Source: Glandiceps talaboti
Lineage: Eukaryota > Hemichordata > Enteropneusta > Spengelidae
Assembly (NCBI RefSeq): GCF_964340395.1
Contig: NC_135557.1
Location: forward strand, 11,026,046 to 11,043,545
Length of the DNA: 17,500 nucleotides
Reading direction: 5' to 3'
Positions within the stretch are counted from its first letter, which is position 1. Each line of letters starts with the position of its first letter. Shown here one piece after another: positions 1 to 8,473 of the stretch. The notes below the pieces were generated by a model that saw nothing but the letters and a program-made list of their open reading frames with translations, did no database searches and was not told the DNA's origin. Position numbers and translations under genes: made by a program.

Positions 1-52
1 GACTTAAGTGTCAAAACATATTGGGTTAGTATTTCATACTAGTATAAGGTAT
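1..52. repeat. Left piece of satellite array, split by solo LTR
   Basis: This stretch matches 773-824 almost base for base, beginning gacttaagtgtcaaaacata, with only a few substitutions. It is the end of one higher-order satellite unit. The match breaks exactly after the gtat at 49-52, where the LTR starts, and the array resumes at 615. Confidence 0.9.
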
Positions 53-614
53 TGTGGCGGTCGAATGATATCCTAAGCCAAGTATATAGTGTTAGGTTGT
101 TTTACGTTGTTTCCTACAGTAATTACGACGTGGAGTTTGACCGGGAGTAACACTGGAAGTCGGCTACACGGTAACCTTCAGCCACGTAGGCAGGTCACAT
201 GGGGTATATTTTCCCGCTATTCCCAAACATTGAATACGGCCTCGAAACATGAGTTTTATTTGTAGTTCATTAGCTTAATTTTGGTGGGGTTTTAGTGTAT
301 AAAAAGGGGAGAGTTTCTGAGATTTCGTTAGTCAACCTGGGGACTCACTGGATGCTGTAATTTCGGGGAGAGAGTACTCCGTACTTTCGCTATTTCGTAG
401 CCGACTTCTCCACACTCACTGACCCGGTAAGCTACACTGGTTAGCCCGTCGGCCTGGTTCGTATATGTGACTGTGGTAGATGCTGCACGAGTTGCGAGTT
501 GTATAGTGGGAAACTGGGCCTTGTCAATACAAAACTATTTGCTGGTGCCGGGGACGGGGATTCGAATAAGTTCTCACGGTAGACAAATAGCACGCACGGG
601 GCTCGAGTGCGACA
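53..614 (+). mobile_element. Solo LTR (562 bp) with 4-bp target-site duplication
   Basis: The element begins TGTGGCGG and ends GCGACA, the TG...CA termini of an LTR. It is flanked by direct gtat copies at 49-52 and 615-618. The uninterrupted site survives in the next satellite unit (821-830), which defines both ends. Removing 566 bp (LTR plus one duplication) restores the 206-bp satellite period exactly. A TATAAAAAGG box at 298-307 lies in mid-element, as expected at a U3/R boundary, and sets plus orientation. No internal coding region or second LTR is present, so it is probably the recombination product of a full LTR element. The superfamily (Gypsy, BEL or other) is not visible. A 5-bp duplication (gtatt) with a GTGG start is an alternative reading. 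The short open frame at 467-658 has no recognisable content. Confidence 0.85.
298..307 (+). promoter_or_regulatory. TATA box of the solo LTR
   Basis: TATAAAAAGG lies about 245 bp into the LTR, followed by a GA-rich stretch and a more GC-rich presumed R/U5. Transcription would be expected about 25-30 bp downstream, near 328. This is inference from position and consensus. Nothing shows that it is active. Confidence 0.6.
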
Positions 615-1203
615 GTATTATTACATATTGGGTTAGTGAAACATATTGTGTTAAGTGATAAAACATATTGGTTTAGGTTTATTACATATTGGGTTAAGAT
701 GTTATTACATATTGGGTTAGTATTACATATTGGGTTAAGATGTTATTACATATTGGGTTAGTGAAATAAATTGACTTAAGTGTCAAAACATATTGGGTTA
801 GCATTTCATACTTGTATAAGGTATTATTACATATTGGGTTAGTGAAACATATTGAGTTAAGTGATAAAACATATTGGTTTAGGTTTATTACATATTGGGT
901 TAAGATGTTATTACATATTGGGTTAGTATTACATATTGGGTTAAGGTGTTATTACATATTGGGTTAGTATTACATATTGGGTTAAGGCGTTATTACATAT
1001 TGGGTTAGTATTACATATTGGGTTAAGGCGTTATTACATATTGGGTTAGTATTACATATTGGGTTAAGGTGTTATTACATATTGGGTTAGTATTACATAT
1101 TGGGTTAAGGCGTTATTACATATTGGGTTAGTATTACATATTGGGTTAAGGTGTTATTACATATTGGGTTAGTATTACATATTGGGTTGATTATTACATA
1201 TTG
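615..1203. repeat. Satellite array with 41-bp dimer and 206-bp higher-order unit
   Basis: The basic monomer is tattacatattgggtta, ending alternately in g (18 bp) or in aggtgt/aggcgt-type spacers (23 bp), giving a 41-bp dimer. The ttaagg marker recurs at 941, 982, 1023, 1064, 1105 and 1146, always 41 bp apart. In the left half, variants such as gtgaaacatattg recur at 636 and 842, a 206-bp higher-order period. The right half is more homogeneous, as expected from recent local expansion. The array ends at about 1203, where it abuts a truncated retrotransposon. Confidence 0.92.
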
Positions 1204-1204
1204 G

Positions 1205-2094
1205 GGTGATACAGACATCCATGACTAGATAACCATGACTAGAAGTTGACAACAGTACAATATCATCAGCGAACATAAGGATCGGTAATTTCTTATCTAG
1301 CAAAAAGGGAGGATCAATACATTTGCTGTGAAGTAGCACTGGCCAATCATTAATGAATAGGTTGAACAGTGTAGGACTTAGATTATAACCTTGTCTGGTA
1401 CCAATACGAGAAGAAAAGAAATCGGTATAACCAGTTGAGAGCTTGATACAAGACTGAATATCATAAATACACTTGATAATATTCATACATTTACTCCTGA
1501 AACCTTGTTTTGATAATTTGTAGAACAATCCTAAATGCCAAACACTATCAAAAGCTTTCTTAAGATCTACATAACAAGCAAACACATGTTTTGATCTATT
1601 TTTTTTTGTAGAAGTTAATCAATGTCTCTAAAACAAATATATAATCTGATGTGCGACAACCTTACTGAAACCTATCTGCTCACAATTCAACAAGTTATTC
1701 TTCTGAATGAAAATCTGAATTCGATTATATTTAAAATAACAGTAAAATGTTTACCAACACAACTACTTATAGTAATCCCTCTATAATTTGATGGGTCATC
1801 TTTTGAAACGGACTTATGAATAGGAACAATGTAACCTTTACTCCAAATAGATGGAAATATTTCACTTTTCATAATTGTATTAAAAAGTTTAAGTAAAGCA
1901 GGCATTATAATGGCTGAACCACATTTCAACATTTCATTTAATATCCCATCATCCCCACAAGCTTTACCTGATTTAAGTTTTTTGATTGCAGCAGAAACTT
2001 CGGCATCGGCAATAACAGACATTGTATTTTTTCTAAATTTCCTTTTACTATATCGCAATTGATTTGTGTATATTTTCTTATATTGAAAGAACAT
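1205..2094 (-). pseudogene. Reverse transcriptase fragment of element 1
   Basis: The N-terminal part (2094-1687) reads KKLKSGKACGDDGILNEMLK, then PSNYRGITISSCVGK, both typical of non-LTR RTs. A frameshift near 1650 separates QIGFSK from GCRTSDYIFVLETLINFY, which is in another frame. The next segment (1585-1175) carries motif A (YVDLKKAFDSVWH), motif B (GTRQGYNLSPTLFNLFIND) and motif C (LMFADDIVLL), so the catalytic aspartates are still encoded. The reading frame then runs into satellite DNA and ends in unrelated residues. The enzyme would copy element RNA at a nicked target (family knowledge). This copy cannot make a complete enzyme. Confidence 0.9.
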
Positions 2095-3260
2095 TCCCCT
2101 TAAAACAGGATCATTTGGATATTTGTGCAGTATTTTCCAATCCTAATGATCTCTATCTTCAAACGATAGCAGGAACTGTTATGCCAAGGCTTACTAGTTT
2201 TCCGCTTGTTATTCCGTGATTTCTTTCTGAGATGTTTACAAGCAGAGTGAATAGTATCAGTAAAGTCACTAACCAATGAATTAATACCAGCCATATCAGT
2301 TTCATAATTCTTACTGACTAAGTTATTGAAATTACATTTGACTACTGGATCTGTCATACCCTTGACAAAATGGTTTGGATCTGACCACACAAAAGATTGG
2401 TGTGAATCATTGAGATTAGGACTACAAGTATTCACTACATCTATCTGAGTATGTGGTAGCCTAAACCCAAACAGAAATCATACAATGATCAGAAAAATGA
2501 GTTGGATAATCAACATGAAAATATCTGCAAAAATATAAAGCGTCATGACTAACAATACCATAGTAAACTGTACTAAAACCATTAAAATGATGACAAGTTG
2601 GCGTTCCTAAAAAAATCACCATTCCTACGTCCATTCAAAATAACTAGTTTACTCGCTGTACATAAAGGAACTGTTTATAAAATTATCCTTATTATTCCTC
2701 TTAACAATATCATCGCAGTCATTTTGAACATTTATGGGGAGGCAGTCAGTTATACAATCTTCTAACAAGCCAATTCGTGCGTTAAAATCACCAAGAATCA
2801 AAATTTCCCCAGCAGAAAGATAGGAGTGAAGATCATTCTCTAAAAATTCAAAACGGTCAACATCAGGAGCTACTCTCTTCATTCCTTCATTTAACTAGCA
2901 TTGACTGGTGGAAAGTATAAAATACACACAAATAGATCAAGATTTAAAGTTTTAAGGTTTTTCCATTTTCAACCAATCAGCAAACTCATGTTTTCTCGGC
3001 AGTATGTTTACACCTGCCCTGAGAGAATTTTTCACAAAAACACAAACACCTACATAATTTCTCCTTCTTACAACACATGTACATCTACTTGAATTATAAC
3101 AATATTAATCTTCAATTTCAAAGCTTTGATTATGTGAAGACCAAGATTCAACAATACCAAAAATATCCAAGAATACCAAGAATATTCCAACAAGCCAGAT
3201 GTAAATCTGATTTATGAACAACCCTTCCAACATTGATGACCATGTCAAGGGAATATAACA
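2095..3260 (-). pseudogene. Endonuclease and linker of element 1, broken
   Basis: Minus-strand pieces in order are: a near N-terminal segment with DIFGIVESWSSHNQSFEIE (about 3175-3110); VGVCVFVKNSLRAGVNILP (about 3050-2995) followed by stops; ILILGDFNARIG (about 2800-2760), the GDFN core of APE endonucleases; and a segment with THFSDHCMIS (about 2500-2470), the SDH catalytic end. A linker to the RT follows (2435-2100) with HSACKHLRKKSRNNKRKTSK. Several frameshifts and stops interrupt it. Part of the N-terminal endonuclease is deleted compared with the copy at 16431-16652. In an intact element this domain would nick target DNA to prime reverse transcription. Confidence 0.85.
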
Positions 3261-3332
3261 GTAATGTAAACACTTCAAAGCAATATGATACCACATGGCA
3301 CAGAAGTTAAGAGAGAAAGAGAGCGAGGGAAA

Positions 3333-3418
3333 CCCCCCCCCCAAAAAAAAAACAACAACAACAACAACAGCATATATATACAATCATACATACATACATA
3401 CATACATACATACATACA

Positions 3419-3452
<34 letters not shown>

Positions 3453-3455
3453 CAT
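3333..3455. repeat. C-run, A-run, (CAA)n and (CATA)n low-complexity tract
   Basis: About ten C residues at 3333-3342 are followed by an A-run, (CAA)n to about 3369, and (CATA)n from about 3385 to 3448. The open frames across it are artefacts of the repeat. It lies directly at the 5' end of element 1. Confidence 0.95.
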
Positions 3456-3640
3456 GCATGAGACTGACTGGGAAAGCCTTGACATTTCCACAGCAACGTG
3501 ATATAGAGCGTGCAATATAGCCCTGCCACATAGTCCCAAACCCGAATGGATCTCTGTAGCATTTGTGTTTGTTTATTTGTGTGTATTTGTCTGCATAAAC
3601 AGAAAATCGCTGGGAGGAATTCCAAGCGCAGAAGATTTTT
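3456..3640. other. Unclassified sequence between elements 1 and 2
   Basis: The minus strand is open from the element-2 RT into this stretch (to about 3475), but the residues after about 3640 match no RT motif I recognise. It could be a diverged part of element 2 or an unrelated filler sequence joined to it. No splice-bounded exon or RNA gene is visible. Confidence 0.4.
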
Positions 3641-4690
3641 TTTTTTAAAGTCAAAAGTTTGCTAATTATACTTATAATTAAAAGTGAAATGCCACGATAG
3701 TTTTCCGGTGAATTTATCTCACCCTTTTTATGGAGGGTACTATTATAGCCTTTGCCCAATCCTTTGGAAATATACCCGAATCAAATAATTTATTAAATAA
3801 TATTGCAAGGTAAGGAACTAGTAGCTGCATCAGGACTGGTAGACTTCCATGCCTTAAGTATCCGAATGTTTTTTGAAATTTATTCACTTGTAATGGGACT
3901 ATTTTATATGTCCCACGCAATATCATTAGAACAATGTTGAACTGAATCTAAAAGATTGTGCAATTCATCTGACAAGGCAAAGTCTCAATCATATCAAACA
4001 TCCGAAGAAAAAAGATTACTAAAGTAAGAAAACTAATCTTCCGAAGTAATAGTGTTCGCTACAGAACTAGTACGCATCAATCGTTTCAGAGTAGACCAAA
4101 AATGCTTTGTATCAGAAATGTCAGAAAGAAGAGTATCTCTCATTTTGCTGTTATATAAACGTTTCTTATTACGATAAGTGTTTTTGAAATTCTGTTTTAC
4201 AGACGAAGCATCTCTAAGTTGTTAGTTTTGCGAAAGGTTCTTAGCAATCTATATTTCTTCTCCTTCAATTTCTGACATTCCAGATAATACCAGGCAGGTT
4301 GCTTAAATTGATCCATATTTCGTTGGATTCGCTTTGCCATGCCGGACTGCTTGGCAGCATAAATAAAACAATTGTTTAAACTAGCTACGCAATTTTCCGG
4401 ATCTGCATTTGGGTCATCAGTTATATTATATAAATATTTTTTTTTGTCAATTTGAGACTCTAAATATCTAGAAAATAAAACAGCATTTCCCTTGACCAAA
4501 TAAATGTACATGGCACTCGTTCTTGTTAACAACTCTCTTAAACACCCCAGTACAAATGCTGAAGGACATAGCAAAGTGATCAGATTCTGGTCTTAAAACA
4601 ATCGAAACGTTATTTTTGGAGAGAGCGAAGTCGATACCACACCGGGTAGGTCAGATAGAATAATAGAGAGAAGGTAATGTGTTGCATGTT
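3641..4690 (-). pseudogene. ORF2 fragment of element 2 (endonuclease end, linker, RT start)
   Basis: Reading from 4690 downwards, VLRPESDHFAMS gives the SDH end of an APE endonuclease. The linker (4574-4197) includes QPAWYYLECQKLKEKKYRLL, and continues through KRLYNSKMRDTLLSDISDTK and HFWSTLKRLM to an ITSED segment where stops appear. The RT start follows (3926-3680): LLVPYLAILFNKLFDSGIFP, KDWAKAIIVP and, after a frameshift, HKKGEINSPENYRGISLL. Motifs A to C are absent, so no catalytic RT can be made. Identity as a non-LTR ORF2 is firm; the clade is not. Confidence 0.85.
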
Positions 4691-5425
4691 CACGAATATT
4701 GTGGTGAAATATATGTAGAACACAAGACTACATCTTTATCCAAGCCAAAAATACTTCCATTAAAAAATGGCAAATAGTATCAAGTAAATAATATTTAATA
4801 TGTCGATTAAAAAAAAATATTTCTTACTATTACACAAACTCCACCTGGAAAAATTTCCTCGTCTATATTCGTAGTGGATTTATTTGCTGATAAAACCGAT
4901 CTTTCTGTGACAATTAGCTTTACATTTTTGAAATAGGCTGTCTTACCCCCCCGCTTGTGCATGGCGATGATTTTACGCTGACGTTTAGTGAGATCGTTTC
5001 CGATTCCACTGTTAGCTTTCCGTAAGACCTCGCGAGCAGCTATAGCCAACACTTTATCATCCCATTGGTGGAATTTCACTATCATTGGGCGTGGTTTCCT
5101 TGACCAATTTGCAGCGACACGGTGGGCACGAACAATATCACGTCTTTGCCATTTCTCCTTTTTTATTGTTTGGTTCAAAATGTCCAAAACATTATCACGG
5201 CAATCGTCAACCGACTGTTTACGACTTTCCTCAATACCATATAACAATACATTGTCTCTCCGCGACAACGCTTCGAGTTTGTCAGCATCATCCTGTACCT
5301 GGTCAAGTCGACCGAACACATCGTCAATTTTATCAGCAACAGTAGAAAAATCTAACTCCGCAATAGTTTGGGTTTCTTTCAATTCCCCAACTGTAGTCTG
5401 CAACTTTTGAACAGACTCTCTTATT
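3641..5425 (-). mobile_element. Element 2: second non-LTR retrotransposon relic with ORF1 remnant
   Basis: On the minus strand this holds the C-terminal three quarters of an ORF1 (5420-about 4850), an internally deleted endonuclease (about 4850-4560), a linker, and the N-terminal part of an RT that stops near 3640 before motif A. The 5' boundary is placed at about 5420-5430, because from there the plus strand matches host intron sequence at about 7700-7756. The element is therefore 5'-truncated, internally deleted and 3'-truncated. Its RT and linker differ from those of elements 1 and 3, so it is a separate family. Confidence 0.85.
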
Positions 5426-5487
5426 GTTACAGTATTACATGTGTAACATTGTTGTCTTTCTTTGTGATATATCATAGGATATACCAA
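4807..5487 (-). pseudogene. ORF1-type RNA-binding protein remnant, fused to endonuclease fragment
   Basis: The 226-residue frame resembles L1-type ORF1 proteins (Transposase_22-like). A heptad-rich coiled coil lies at about residues 25-75, an RRM-like region at about 78-165 (DNVLLYGIEES, DIVRAHRVAANWSRKPRPMI, VKFHQWDDKVLAIAARE), and a C-terminal domain at about 165-205 (GIGNDLTKRQRKIIAMHKRG). Such proteins coat element RNA and deliver it for integration. Two oddities are visible. The first 20 or so residues are antisense host intron/exon DNA, so the true N terminus is lost. The last residues, GGVCVIVRN, look like an endonuclease motif, so a deletion has joined ORF1 in frame to the middle of the endonuclease. 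Further endonuclease residues (GLDKDVVLCSTYISPQYS) continue in another frame at about 4745-4690. Confidence 0.8.
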
Positions 5488-5525
5488 TAAGTGATGATGA
5501 TAACGATGGACGTGTATCTAACCAA
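5478..5525 (+). pseudogene. Class B exon copy 0, donor site lost
   Basis: This aligns over 48 nt with the class B exon at 7757 (34 of 48 bases by hand count) and reads DIPISDDDNDGRVSNQ. The acceptor is intact (atcatag), but the donor is ataagg instead of gtaagg, so normal U2 splicing would fail. The sequence on both sides also matches the introns around 7757. It lies 50 bp from the element-2 insertion. Confidence 0.6.
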
Positions 5526-6233
5526 ATAAGGAAAATGCCACTTCATGTCCCTCTGTAATTTAGCCATGATTTCAGTGCGTGACATTCATTCATACATAAT
5601 TTATTTTGAACATAATTGTCGGTCGATGTGAGCAAACTTTCGTAAAGGAGTTTGTCTCACATTCCAAAAGCAGAGGGCATCCATTGTTGCAAATAGTTCA
5701 TCAATTCAATGCCTTTTGCATACTCCCATACCTCTGTCTGCTCAATATTGTATGTTGTTGCATAATTTTAGTATTTGTAACGTATTTTTGCATTTTAAAT
5801 CTGTATTTGCATCTGTTATATTTTGGAATTGCATGAAAACCCAATTGTACATAATACAAATTGATATACATGTTAACAATTACATTGTAACATTCTATGG
5901 ATCTCGCACGTAATTGTAATTAATTTAGTTCAATAACATAATTAGGGCACACTCTTTCCAATTCACATTCTTACATATCATAAGGCAAATACTAATTCGA
6001 TATTTTAGGAAGTGTACTAACAAGCATAGTTTTACAAAGTTCTTGCATATCTCTAAATTAAAATTAAAATAAATTGATATATGGCACAAATTAGGAAATA
6101 CACAACACGACAGACTTTATTGAAGAGATTACGCGCATCATAAATCTTGTTGGTGTTCCTTGACTCCCACAGCGGTTTCCTTTGTTTCAACGATACCCTT
6201 TCTGTTGACGTGATTTATAATATTTCTTTGTAG
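5526..6233 (+). other. AT-rich intron-like sequence, no gene seen
   Basis: The first 25 bases resemble the intron after the exon at 7757 (gaaaatgccacttcatgtcc). The remainder is AT-rich with only short open frames (for example 5606-5836) that show no motif. No further exon with good splice borders was found. Confidence 0.5.
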
Positions 6234-6281
6234 GTTCCAACGATTGTAACACCATCAGACAAAACTGCAGCTCATATTGAC
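6234..6281 (+). CDS. Host small exon, class C copy 1 (48 nt)
   Basis: Acceptor tttctttgtag precedes and donor gtaagttta follows. Read from the first base it gives VPTIVTPSDKTAAHID with no stop. Length and borders match the exon at 15304, which also begins GTT and ends GA(T)AAC/GAC before gtaag. Homology between the two is suggested rather than certain at protein level. It is the first well-formed exon of the gene in this window. Confidence 0.65.
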
Positions 6282-6536
6282 GTAAGTTTAATACTTATTA
6301 TTATTTCGCTATATTCCAAAATGTATTCAATTTACACCAATATTGTTATGCCTTTCAAGCATTTGGCTATATATTAATAAAACATATCAACAACCTTATT
6401 GGGGATGTGTAAGCTATCCCCCGTGAGTCTTTTCTAAGAGTAATACGAACATTAAAACATTACACTTCATTTGTTGGCTTTACCGCGTAAATTAAAGAAA
6501 GATATATATTTTGTTTTCTTATACTTTTCAATACAG

Positions 6537-6573
6537 CTTACGTCGTACAACTCCTTAAGATTTACTACGTCAG
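6537..6573 (+). pseudogene. Possible decayed class D exon (37 nt)
   Basis: A strong acceptor (long T-rich tract ending caatacag) and a gtatta donor bound 37 nt starting CTTACGTCGT. The length is not a multiple of three, unlike the other exons. It starts 303 bp after the class C exon, close to the 289 bp between C and D at 15304/15593, which suggests a shortened class D exon. Sequence similarity is weak. Confidence 0.35.
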
Positions 6574-6645
6574 GTATTAGTTATTGAAAACAGTAGTTAA
6601 ACGTATAACACTGTTGTCTTTTCATTAGTTTCCAATAAGTCTTGA

Positions 6646-6701
6646 GACAAATCAACAAGTGATCATAATGAATATGAAAGTTCAGTGCACTAGTGGGTCA
6701 A
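6646..6701 (+). pseudogene. Decayed class B exon copy 1
   Basis: The segment starting GACAAATCAACAAGTGATCA aligns with the class B exons at 7757 and 16075. The acceptor AG has become cttga at the homologous place, there is an apparent insertion of about 8 nt near the 3' end, and a TAG occurs in the expected frame. The donor-like gtagg follows at 6702. It looks like a dead exon copy. Confidence 0.55.
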
Positions 6702-6811
6702 GTAGGAGAAAATACTACTCCGCGACCATTATTTAATTTACCTTTATTTATGTATTTATTCATTCATTTGTTTATTTAATTAATTACTTATCTATTTTTT
6801 TTATTTATGAT

Positions 6812-7125
<314 letters not shown>

Positions 7126-7126
7126 A

Positions 7127-7584
7127 ATGTGTCAGTAATTCATGTTTTGCTTCTTATTTGTGCACATGAACATATTACCATACAGGAAAGGTTCATAATC
7201 CAAATTAATGCAACTTTCATAATATTATAGTTTTCACTTAAACCTGGTAAAGTTCTGTAGATAGATGGATTGAGTAAGATGGAGACAGACATAAAAACAC
7301 ATACAGACACAGACTGACATATATATAGACAAATGACGAACAAATCGATTCCTGTTACTAGACATATTGTTTATTATTTCTGTATATATATTCATACGTA
7401 TACTATTATGAAATAAATCTTACCTATAACTAAACTGGGATTATCACATTGCGATTAAAACTAATAACTAAATATCTATATGTGTAATTAAGTCGTCGAT
7501 AACAAATCAATGAAGAGTGTATTATAATTTATGTCTTCTTCAATGCATTTCAATTATTCGTTATTTCCATTATTTACTGCCTAG
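7127..7584 (+). other. Intron sequence before class A exon
   Basis: No exon or RNA gene is seen in most of it. From about 7520 to 7584 it resembles the intron before the exon at 15848 (atgtctt..t.c..tgcattt pattern and a pyrimidine-rich acceptor), so the exon cassette was duplicated together with intron sequence. Confidence 0.6.
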
Positions 7585-7626
7585 ATCTCCAGAGATAGAG
7601 ATGAAGACGGGAATATTCTATTTATG
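7585..7626 (+). CDS. Host small exon, class A copy (42 nt)
   Basis: Acceptor tactgcctag and donor gtatgtacta bound ISRDRDEDGNILFM. It matches the exon at 15848 at 30 of 42 bases by hand count, with the ISxDRD start and xFM end conserved. The downstream intron begins gtatgtact in both copies. Only 130 bp separate it from the class B exon, with which it forms a pair. Confidence 0.75.
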
Positions 7627-7756
7627 GTATGTACTATTGTATACTAGTTGTTATTTATTAACATTTTTTCTTGGTTAGTTTATTTAATTGACGTTAAGAT
7701 TATTGTTACAGTTATTTCCATGTAACATGGCTGTCTTTCTTTTCGATACGTCTTAG

Positions 7757-7804
7757 GATGAACAAAGAAGTGATCAGGATGAAGACGAATGTGCATCGGA
7801 CCAA
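7757..7804 (+). CDS. Host small exon, class B copy (48 nt)
   Basis: Acceptor gatacgtcttag and donor gtaagg bound DEQRSDQDEDECASDQ, a very acidic 16-residue peptide with one cysteine. It matches the class B exon at 16075 at 34 of 48 bases. Preservation of length, frame and both splice sites despite about 29% divergence suggests selection, though this is not proved. The next good exon is 7.5 kb away, past the fold-back repeat and elements 3 and 4. Confidence 0.75.
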
Positions 7805-7871
7805 GTAAGGAAAATGACACTTCATGTCCTGACCAGTTCTATACTTTACCTACGTATTTTCTGTGTATGAA

Positions 7872-8193
7872 GAGGGGGGGGGGGTTCCGAACATGGACAA
7901 TTAAGGTCACCCAGGCTGTATGGTAGTTGGGTTAGTGATAACAATCCGTGTGGCTGTTACATACAGGTTCGAACTGCGACTGATGACGACACCCTATAGC
8001 TAGTTTCGAAACGTTCAGCTAGAAGGATCAACTATTACCGATCCGGTTACATATCGCCAATACTTTCCTTACTCAAACCAACCCATCATTTTAAGGGTTC
8101 CTACCTGAACATAACAACCACGTGGCTGGTTATCTCTAACCCAACTACCATACAACGTGGATTAACTTGGCTATGTTTGGAGGCCCCCCCCCT
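7872..8193. repeat. Fold-back inverted repeat (about 100-bp arms)
   Basis: The core arms are 7917-7974 and 8097-8154, 58 bp each, matching at about 46 of 58 positions when one is reversed and complemented; the first 19 bases (tgtatggtagttgggttag) are identical. Weaker similarity continues outward to a G-run at 7874 and a C-run at 8184, making each arm about 100 bp. The 122-bp centre is unique. It may be a non-autonomous foldback or MITE-like insertion. No clear target-site duplication was found. Confidence 0.7.
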
Positions 8194-8200
8194 CATATAG

Positions 8201-8215
8201 TGAGTGAGTGAATGA
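8201..8215. repeat. Short TGAG repeat at 3' end of element 3
   Basis: tgagtgagtgaatgag lies directly between the fold-back repeat and the (GTT)n tail. The same motif forms the long array at 14905-15254 on the other side of the retrotransposon block. Confidence 0.75.
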
Positions 8216-8216
8216 G

Positions 8217-8269
<53 letters not shown>
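8216..8269 (-). repeat. (AAC)18 tail of element 3
   Basis: Eighteen perfect GTT units on the plus strand are (AAC)n on the element strand, directly after GGAATAAAGG. This marks the genuine 3' end of the retrotransposon. The threonine-rich minus-strand frame through it is an artefact. Confidence 0.9.
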
Positions 8270-8271
8270 CC

Positions 8272-8277
8272 TTTATT
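8272..8277 (-). promoter_or_regulatory. Polyadenylation-type signal AATAAA near element 3 end
   Basis: TTTATT on the plus strand reads AATAAA on the element strand and lies only a few bases before the tail. The spacing is shorter than for normal mRNA cleavage, so its role is uncertain. Confidence 0.4.
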
Positions 8278-8473
8278 CCTCCTCAAAAAAGAGAAGAGTT
8301 ACACAACAATAAAGCAAAAAACTATCAAATCAGACCATAGAGGAAAAGTACAAATAATTACAGAAAACTAATTGCAATATTCATGTTTCAAATAAACATG
8401 TGGTAGGGTTCGTTTCTAAATGTCCAGGCACATATGCATAAACTTTAAGATAATATCTTGAAGTACTTCTGTG
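8278..8473 (-). other. 3' UTR of element 3
   Basis: This is the roughly 200-bp untranslated stretch between the ORF2 stop (8474) and the tail. It contains a short hairpin, catgttt/aaacatg, at about 8382-8400. No coding potential is seen. Confidence 0.6.

Larger units (their letters stand above)
1205..3330 (-). mobile_element. Element 1: degenerate APE-type non-LTR retrotransposon relic
   Basis: Read on the minus strand from 3330 to 1205, this contains endonuclease, linker and reverse transcriptase in the usual ORF2 order, broken by frameshifts and stops. No ORF1 is seen. The 5' end fades into a C-run/A-run and microsatellite at 3333. The 3' end stops just after the FADD motif of the RT, where the satellite begins, so thumb, C-terminal domain, 3' UTR and tail are missing. 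The 5' part is repeated in diverged form at 16164-16747. The motifs fit the Jockey/CR1/I-type lineages, but the exact clade cannot be assigned by eye. Confidence 0.9.

Noticed and set aside
467-658. 63-codon frame in the solo LTR
   Set aside because: It has no motif, crosses the LTR end into satellite, and matches no known LTR coding pattern.
621-1200. CRISPR-like regular repeats
   Set aside because: Units are contiguous with no unique spacers, and the context is animal DNA.
615-1203. Possible telomeric repeat, because GGGTTA occurs in each monomer
   Set aside because: Only one hexamer occurs per 18-23-bp unit and never in tandem. The repeat is an ordinary satellite by period.
3275-3759. 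150-residue minus-strand protein with CMYV repeats
   Set aside because: It joins an RT fragment, unclassified sequence and a CATA microsatellite; only the RT part (above 3640) has meaning.
4988-5410. Plus-strand frame of 140 codons
   Set aside because: It is the antisense shadow of the ORF1 remnant of element 2.
8101-8286. Poly-threonine protein on the minus strand
   Set aside because: It reads through the (AAC)n tail of element 3 into the fold-back arm.
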